Shown here: one piece after another, positions 59,611-64,000 of the stretch
Layout of the letters: each line of letters begins with the position of its first letter
Position numbering within the stretch: the stretch's first letter is position 1
Source of the DNA: Spirochaeta africana DSM 8902
GTDB taxonomy: Bacteria; Spirochaetota; Spirochaetia; DSM-27196; DSM-8902
Length of the DNA stretch: 64,000 nucleotides
NCBI RefSeq assembly: GCF_000242595.2
Contig: NC_017098.1
Coordinates: 2,437,501-2,501,500, forward strand
Direction: 5' to 3'
Program-made: the position numbers and the translations under genes
Notes under the pieces: model-generated
Seen by the model: the letters and a program-made list of their open reading frames with translations, nothing else
The model's database searches: none
What the model was told of the DNA's origin: nothing

Positions 59611-60627
59611 TCAGGTATATTTTCGTACAGAGGTTTCGAAGATGCCATAGACATAGGTAAGAATTGCATTCCGCTGTTTCACCGACAGGGGAACCGACTG
59701 GATATGCAGCACCGAAACATTGTTCTTTTTCCGGAAGGTTACCCCGCGGACCACACCGCACATAACGATCTGATGACCAGCGACCTCGGTCTGTATCTTT
59801 ACCGGCAGCCCGGGCTTTGCCTTGCCACCCACCATTACGGCGATACCATCCTCTGAAATATCCATGGTTCGCCCGCGATAGCCGCCAACCGGTTCCCAAT
59901 CCTCATTGGAATTGCGAATATCCTGTAACGGCAGCAGTGTAGCCGGCTTCTTGATTTCCCGCCGTACCGAACCGCGTTTCTGTGAGCGCACAAGATTATC
60001 TGAATGGGAGATATGCAGTATCGGAAACTTGCGATCCATATAGTCGCCGACTACCTTCGATTCAAAATAATACCCGGCATCCTCCGGACGCCAGAAATAA
60101 ATCCGCAGGGTCTGCCCTTTCCAGCTGAAGCCCATCGGCAGGGTCTTGCCCTTGGGATAGGAGATTGCAAGGTAGCGGCGGATGTTCTCGACCACCGTAG
60201 CGATATAGACCCCGCCGCCGGGAAAGGTGATTTTCAGGGGCTGACCAGCATTGATGCTGCGCGAACTGGTAATGCCCAGCCGGTACTTTGGCTGGTTGAA
60301 CTCGACCCGCTTGCGAAATCCGAACAGCTGCTGCAGGAACTCGGAATTCTCTTTGGTCTCTTCGGAATTGGTCGCTCGAAATCGCGTGATGGTGCCGCGT
60401 ATGCATCTGTCCAGCGCACGCTCCGACCAGAACAGTGAAGCCGGGTTCTTGAGTCGGTTCTGCTGGGCCACCTTGCGCAGCAGGCTGACCTCCTTGAATG
60501 AGAAACCGGACTCTTTGCCCTTAACGTAAAACTGAACCCACGGAAACCGGAAGCCGCCTCTGCTGATCAGTACAGCAACACCGATCACCGCCAGCAGCAA
60601 CACTATCCCGAGGATTAACCATGTCAT
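59611..60627 (-). CDS. Membrane-anchored PilZ-domain c-di-GMP receptor
   Basis: 338 residues. One N-terminal membrane segment (MTWLILGIVLLLAVIGVAVLI). The middle (about 100-215) resembles the YcgR/PlzA N-terminal barrel, and the C-terminus is a PilZ domain with the c-di-GMP motifs RRGSVRRE-like (RxxxR, about 225-231) and DISEDGIAV (D/NxSxxG). It would bind c-di-GMP and act on motility or envelope. It links functionally to the GGDEF-EAL protein of this window. ATG chosen over an upstream TTG because GGTGG is correctly spaced. Confidence 0.85.
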   Translation of the reverse strand: MTWLILGIVLLLAVIGVAVLISRGGFRFPWVQFYVKGKESGFSFKEVSLLRKVAQQNRLKNPASLFWSERALDRCIRGTITRFRATNSEETKENSEFLQQLFGFRKRVEFNQPKYRLGITSSRSINAGQPLKITFPGGGVYIATVVENIRRYLAISYPKGKTLPMGFSWKGQTLRIYFWRPEDAGYYFESKVVGDYMDRKFPILHISHSDNLVRSQKRGSVRREIKKPATLLPLQDIRNSNEDWEPVGGYRGRTMDISEDGIAVMVGGKAKPGLPVKIQTEVAGHQIVMCGVVRGVTFRKKNNVSVLHIQSVPLSVKQRNAILTYVYGIFETSVRKYT

Positions 60628-60723
60628 CAATATCCACCTTTACCTAAGCTTTCAACCTGTCTATTCTACTCACAATATACGGATTTGGCTACCGTAAATA
60701 GTTTCAGCCCGAAAGGATGCTCG

Positions 60724-61371
60724 ATGAGGCGCTTTGGCAATGAATTGATCCTGGCGACACTGCTGTTTGTGCTGGTGGTACTGTTGCTGCCCCCTGGTCT
60801 TGGCGAAGCTCCGGGGGATGCAGCCCTGCACCTGGCGGCACTGATTTTTACCGCAGCCGGCCTGCAGCTGATCGCACACCCCGCCGGGCCTGCTGCAGCG
60901 GTGATCCCCCAGGTCGATGCCGACAGCATACGTCGCACCGCCCGACTGGGGATATATGGAATCCTGTATGCAGTACCAATCACCCTGCTGATTCACGCCG
61001 GCATGCTGATCGCCAGGGCGATATGGGGCAGCCGACTGATGGCTCAACTGCCCGCCTACGAGTTCCCGGTCAGCAACTGGTGGATTATTCTGCCCATCCA
61101 GCTAATGGTCGGGATGCGTGAAGAACTGGTATTCCGCGGGTTCTTGCAGCCCCGTCTGCAGGCTGTTTCCGGCAGCACCGCTGGCGGAATCATGGCAGCG
61201 GCGGCGATCTTCGGGCTGGCTCATCTGCCGATCGGTATCGCGGTTGTGCCGCCAGCATTTGTCGGCGGGCTACTTTTCGGCCTGATACGACAGCGTCATG
61301 GCAGCACATTCGCGGCTGGTATCGCACACGGGGTGTATAACTGCAGTGCACTGCTGCTTTCCATGTGGTAA
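60724..61371 (+). CDS. CPBP-family intramembrane metalloprotease
   Basis: 215 residues, six or so membrane segments. The active-site motifs are EELVFRG with Glu133-Glu134, FGLAHL (His), and HGVYNCSALLL (His and Asn): the full CPBP (Abi/CAAX-processing) set. It may process prenylated or other membrane peptides; substrate unknown. AAAGGA lies eight bases before the ATG. Confidence 0.9.
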   Translation: MRRFGNELILATLLFVLVVLLLPPGLGEAPGDAALHLAALIFTAAGLQLIAHPAGPAAAVIPQVDADSIRRTARLGIYGILYAVPITLLIHAGMLIARAIWGSRLMAQLPAYEFPVSNWWIILPIQLMVGMREELVFRGFLQPRLQAVSGSTAGGIMAAAAIFGLAHLPIGIAVVPPAFVGGLLFGLIRQRHGSTFAAGIAHGVYNCSALLLSMW

Positions 61372-61379
61372 AGCTGCCA

Positions 61380-61441
61380 TTCGTTCTAAGAACGAACTGC
61401 CCCTGTTTTTCCATGAATCCGCGAGCGGACTGCAGGGGCAG
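61380..61441. terminator. Hairpins between the CPBP gene and accA
   Basis: TTCGTTC-TAAG-AACGAA (61380-61396) forms a tight hairpin, and CTGCCCCTG (61397-61405) pairs perfectly with CAGGGGCAG (61433-61441). Both lie between convergent stops; a short T run (TTTTT) sits in the second loop. Likely terminators but not textbook. Confidence 0.45.
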
Positions 61442-61447
61442 ATCGGC

Positions 61448-62425
61448 TCAGTCGGCCTTGAAAAACCGGGAAAAGATATTGCTTTTCCGGGGGACTGAGT
61501 CCTCGCGGAACACGCCAAGGTTCAGCAAGCGTCGGGAGCGCTCCTTGAGCAGCTGTTCCGGGCGGCGGGTACGCAGATTCTGCAGCACGCGCAGGATTTC
61601 GTCGCGAAGCCGGTCGGCCATGTAGGTAGGATCGGCATGAGCACCGCCCATCGGCTCGGGGATGATCGAGTCGATAATCCCGAAGCTTTTCAGGTCGTAA
61701 CTGGTCATGCGCAGCAGGGCCGCTGCTTCCTGGGAGCGCTTGCTGTCGCGCAACAGGATCGAGGCGCAGCCTTCGGGGGAGATGACACTGTACACGGAGT
61801 TTTCCAGCATGACGATATGGTCACCGATCCCGATTCCCAGTGCGCCGCCGGATCCGCCTTCACCGATGATCACACAGATGATCGGGACATCCAGGACCGA
61901 CAGCTCGCGAAGATTGCGGGCGATGGCTTCGCCGATACCTCGTTCCTCGGCGGCCAGGCCGGGATAGGCACCGGGGGTGTCGATCAGGGTCAGGATGGGG
62001 CGATTGAAGCGCTCGGCCTGTTTGGCCAGGCGCAGGGCCTTGCGATAGCCCTCCGGATGCGCCATACCGTAGTTGCGGTACAGGTTTTCCTTCATGTTGG
62101 CACCCTTCTGGTGCCCGAGAAAGGTAAAGGACTGACCGCCGATGGTACAGATCCCGCCAACCAGAGCAGGATCATCGCCAAAGGCGCGGTCACCGTGGAG
62201 CTCGATGTAGTTCTCGCTCATCTGCTTGATGTAGTGCAGCGCGGTCGGGCGATTGGGGTGACGCGCCAGGGTGACCCGTTTCCAGGCATCGAGGACCTCG
62301 GCCTCCTCTCCCCGGCCGCTGATCTTGTCGGTTATCTTGCTCAGGTCGGCACGGATGTCGATGTTCTCGCGGGCAGCGATCTCTTTGAGCTCGGCCAGTT
62401 TTCTGTGCAGTTCTCGGTCGTTCAT
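61448..62425 (-). CDS. accA: Acetyl-CoA carboxylase carboxyltransferase alpha subunit
   Basis: 325 residues. Transfers the carboxyl group from biotin to acetyl-CoA with AccD. Family core: HPNRPTALHYIKQM, FLGHQKGANMKENLYRNYGMAHPEGYRKALRLAKQAERF, DTPGAYPGLAAEERG, GEGGSGGALGIGIGDHIVMLENSVYSVISPEGCASILLRDSKRSQEAAALLRMTS. Overlaps accD by four bases (ATGA), so translation is coupled. Confidence 0.97.
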   Translation of the reverse strand: MNDRELHRKLAELKEIAARENIDIRADLSKITDKISGRGEEAEVLDAWKRVTLARHPNRPTALHYIKQMSENYIELHGDRAFGDDPALVGGICTIGGQSFTFLGHQKGANMKENLYRNYGMAHPEGYRKALRLAKQAERFNRPILTLIDTPGAYPGLAAEERGIGEAIARNLRELSVLDVPIICVIIGEGGSGGALGIGIGDHIVMLENSVYSVISPEGCASILLRDSKRSQEAAALLRMTSYDLKSFGIIDSIIPEPMGGAHADPTYMADRLRDEILRVLQNLRTRRPEQLLKERSRRLLNLGVFREDSVPRKSNIFSRFFKAD

Positions 62426-63300
62426 GATTTACCCCTCCCGCCCTTCTGGTGGGTGTCGATAAGGAAGATCAGGGTTTCCCGCAGTGATTTGCGCGGCACG
62501 ACACAGTCAACAAACCCCTTCTCTACCAGGAATTCGGCCCGCTGAAAGCCCTCGGGGAGCTTCTGTTTGATGGTACCCTCGATTACCCGGGGACCGGCAA
62601 ACCCGATCAGGGCTTTGGGTTCAGCGATAATTACGTCGCCGAGCATGGCGAAGGAGGCGGTTACCCCGCCGGTAGTGGGGTCGGTCAGCACAACAAATAC
62701 CGGCAGCCCCTCTTTGGCCATCAGCGCCAGCATGTGGCTGGTTTTGGCCATCTGCATCAGGGAGTAGATCCCCTCCTGCATGCGCGCACCACCGCTGGCG
62801 GTGCAGATGATTGCCGGGGTTTTGCGTTCCACTGCATGCATCAGACAGCGGGCGATGCGCTCACCGACTACCGACCCCATGCTGCCGCCCATGTAATGAA
62901 AGCTCATGGCGGCGATTGCTACCGGTCGCTGCTGGATCATGCCGTAACCGACAGTCACCGCTTCATCGACACGGGATTTGTCCTCGGCGGTCAGCAGCTT
63001 GTCCTCATAGCCGGGGAACGCAATCGGGTTTCCGGACAGCACCTCGCTGGCCAGCTCCACAAAACTGCCGCCATCCAGCAGCATTTTGATGCGTTCCGGG
63101 CCGGAGATGCGAAAATGATAGCCGCACTGCGGGCAGACGAACAGATGCGCAGCCAGCTCTTCTTCTTCTATGTGCGCCGAACAGGACGGACACTGATGCT
63201 TGGCACGGTAAAAGCTGCGGTCGTCAAGGCTGGCAATAATCTCCTTGCGATCACGGCGCTGCTGGGGCAGAACCTTTTTTAACAGTCTGGTAACACCCAT
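62422..63300 (-). CDS. accD: Acetyl-CoA carboxylase carboxyltransferase beta subunit
   Basis: 292 residues with the N-terminal four-cysteine zinc ribbon (Cys37, Cys40, Cys56, Cys59). CTASGGARMQEGIYSLMQMAKT, VLTDPTTGGVTASFAMLGDVIIAEPKALIGFAGPRVIEGTIKQKLPEGFQ complete the family pattern. The start codon overlaps the accC stop by one base. Confidence 0.97.
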   Translation of the reverse strand: MGVTRLLKKVLPQQRRDRKEIIASLDDRSFYRAKHQCPSCSAHIEEEELAAHLFVCPQCGYHFRISGPERIKMLLDGGSFVELASEVLSGNPIAFPGYEDKLLTAEDKSRVDEAVTVGYGMIQQRPVAIAAMSFHYMGGSMGSVVGERIARCLMHAVERKTPAIICTASGGARMQEGIYSLMQMAKTSHMLALMAKEGLPVFVVLTDPTTGGVTASFAMLGDVIIAEPKALIGFAGPRVIEGTIKQKLPEGFQRAEFLVEKGFVDCVVPRKSLRETLIFLIDTHQKGGRGKS

Positions 63301-64000
63301 TAGGCCTCCTCTTCGATCTGTTCAAGAAATCCGGTACCGAACGCCCCGGAGCGAAACACCGGATGATTGATGATGCGCTTCTGCTCCTCGCAGTTGGTGG
63401 TGATCCCTTCCAGCACCAGCTCATCCAGCACGCGATTCATGCGATCCAGGCCTTCGTTGCGGTCGCGTCCGTAGGTAAGCACCTTGGCCACCAGGGAGTC
63501 GTAAAACGGCGATACCATGTATCCCGGATACAGAAAGCTGTCGATGCGCACACCGTACCCGCCCGGCGGCAGGTATTCGGTAATCCGCCCCGGCGTGCGG
63601 GCATTGATGCGGCACTCCACGGCGTAACCGGAGACATTGATGTCATCCTGGCTGAACGAGAGCTTCTCGCCGCCGCAGACCTTGATCTGCTCGCGAATGA
63701 TATCGATCCCGGTAACCAGCTCGGTTACCGGATGCTCTACCTGCACGCGGGCGTTCACCTCCATAAAGTAGTGCTGCCCCTCGTAGAGCAGAAACTCGAT
63801 GGTACCGGCACCGACATAGTCCAGGCTCTTGAACAGGCTCACCGTGTCCTTGCCCATTTTGGCGCGGGTCTTTTCATCGACTGCGGTCGAGGGGCTTTCC
63901 TCTACCAGCTTCTGGTGCTTGAACTGCACCGAGCAGTCGCGTTCCCCCAGGTGCACTACGTTACCATACGAGTCTGCCAGGATCTGCACCTCGACATGGC
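63300..64000 (-). CDS. accC: Biotin carboxylase, C-terminal part (cut by window edge)
   Basis: The last 233 codons of the biotin carboxylase subunit; the start lies beyond the window. HVEVQILADSYGNVVHLGERDCSVQ, EESPSTAVDEKTRAKMG, EFLLYEGQHYFMEVNARVQVEHPVTELVTGIDI and SGYAVECRINAR are canonical, including the catalytic Glu-rich MEVNARVQVEH. It makes carboxybiotin from bicarbonate and ATP. First of accC-accD-accA on this strand; accB is expected upstream. Confidence 0.97.
   Translation of the reverse strand, partial: HVEVQILADSYGNVVHLGERDCSVQFKHQKLVEESPSTAVDEKTRAKMGKDTVSLFKSLDYVGAGTIEFLLYEGQHYFMEVNARVQVEHPVTELVTGIDIIREQIKVCGGEKLSFSQDDINVSGYAVECRINARTPGRITEYLPPGGYGVRIDSFLYPGYMVSPFYDSLVAKVLTYGRDRNEGLDRMNRVLDELVLEGITTNCEEQKRIINHPVFRSGAFGTGFLEQIEEEA

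Noticed and set aside
59546-59899. N-terminal extension of the HEAT-like gene
   Set aside because: Arg/Trp/Cys-rich noise overlapping the PilZ gene end; a proper signal peptide and GGAGG sit at the later ATG.

Overview
The window is GC-rich bacterial chromosome, densely packed on both strands, with very short intergenic gaps and many gene ends that overlap. I infer a free-living, saccharolytic spirochaete (Spirochaeta/Alkalispirochaeta-like). The reasons are two methyl-accepting chemotaxis proteins, a PlzA-like PilZ protein with an N-terminal membrane anchor, response-regulator/PAS/HisKA_2-type kinases, a TGS-type nucleoside kinase, a bactofilin and several outer-membrane beta-barrel candidates. 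This placement rests on gene content only; no rRNA is present.

Layout. 1-5 kb: adk, a TPR lipoprotein, an extended UPRTase, two exported barrel-type proteins, and tRNA-Glu and tRNA-Lys. 5-14 kb: Gfo/Idh/MocA oxidoreductase divergent from a large PEP/pyruvate-binding protein, gdhA divergent from a GltS-type glutamate symporter (one glutamate module), a truncated universal-stress gene, an ABC exporter and ppiC. 14-20 kb: a small MITE-like element, RNHCP-rsgA, a lipoprotein, RNase D and a chemoreceptor. 20-29 kb: a GGDEF/EAL protein, a GH1 glucosidase-ROK regulator operon, an ankyrin lipoprotein, and TetR divergent from a truncated iron-alcohol dehydrogenase. 28-34 kb: two HisKA_2-type kinases, GMP reductase, an RRM protein and TPR proteins. 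35-37 kb: a complete insertion sequence between an XRE regulator and a nucleoside kinase. 38-46 kb: nitrilase-like and MTHFR-like enzymes, csoR/copZ, patatin, GNAT, azlCD, a second chemoreceptor and gluconokinase. 46-50 kb: a heterodimeric ABC exporter with an elaborate leader. 50-64 kb: bactofilin, tyrA, pta-dapB-dapA, a HEAT-like protein with comEC-rsmA, PilZ, a CPBP protease, and accC-accD-accA running off the right edge.

Two genome-wide signals stand out. First, about one third of the genes lack a Shine-Dalgarno sequence. They instead carry a TANNNT -10 hexamer (often TATACT) 6-8 bases before the ATG, so the predicted transcript starts at the start codon (leaderless mRNA). At one locus a 13-bp palindrome supplies both -10 boxes of two divergent leaderless genes. 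Second, a full insertion sequence with a zinc-ribbon transposase and a 178-bp gene-less element share the same terminal inverted repeat (core ACAAAACGACACC), which looks like an autonomous/non-autonomous pair.
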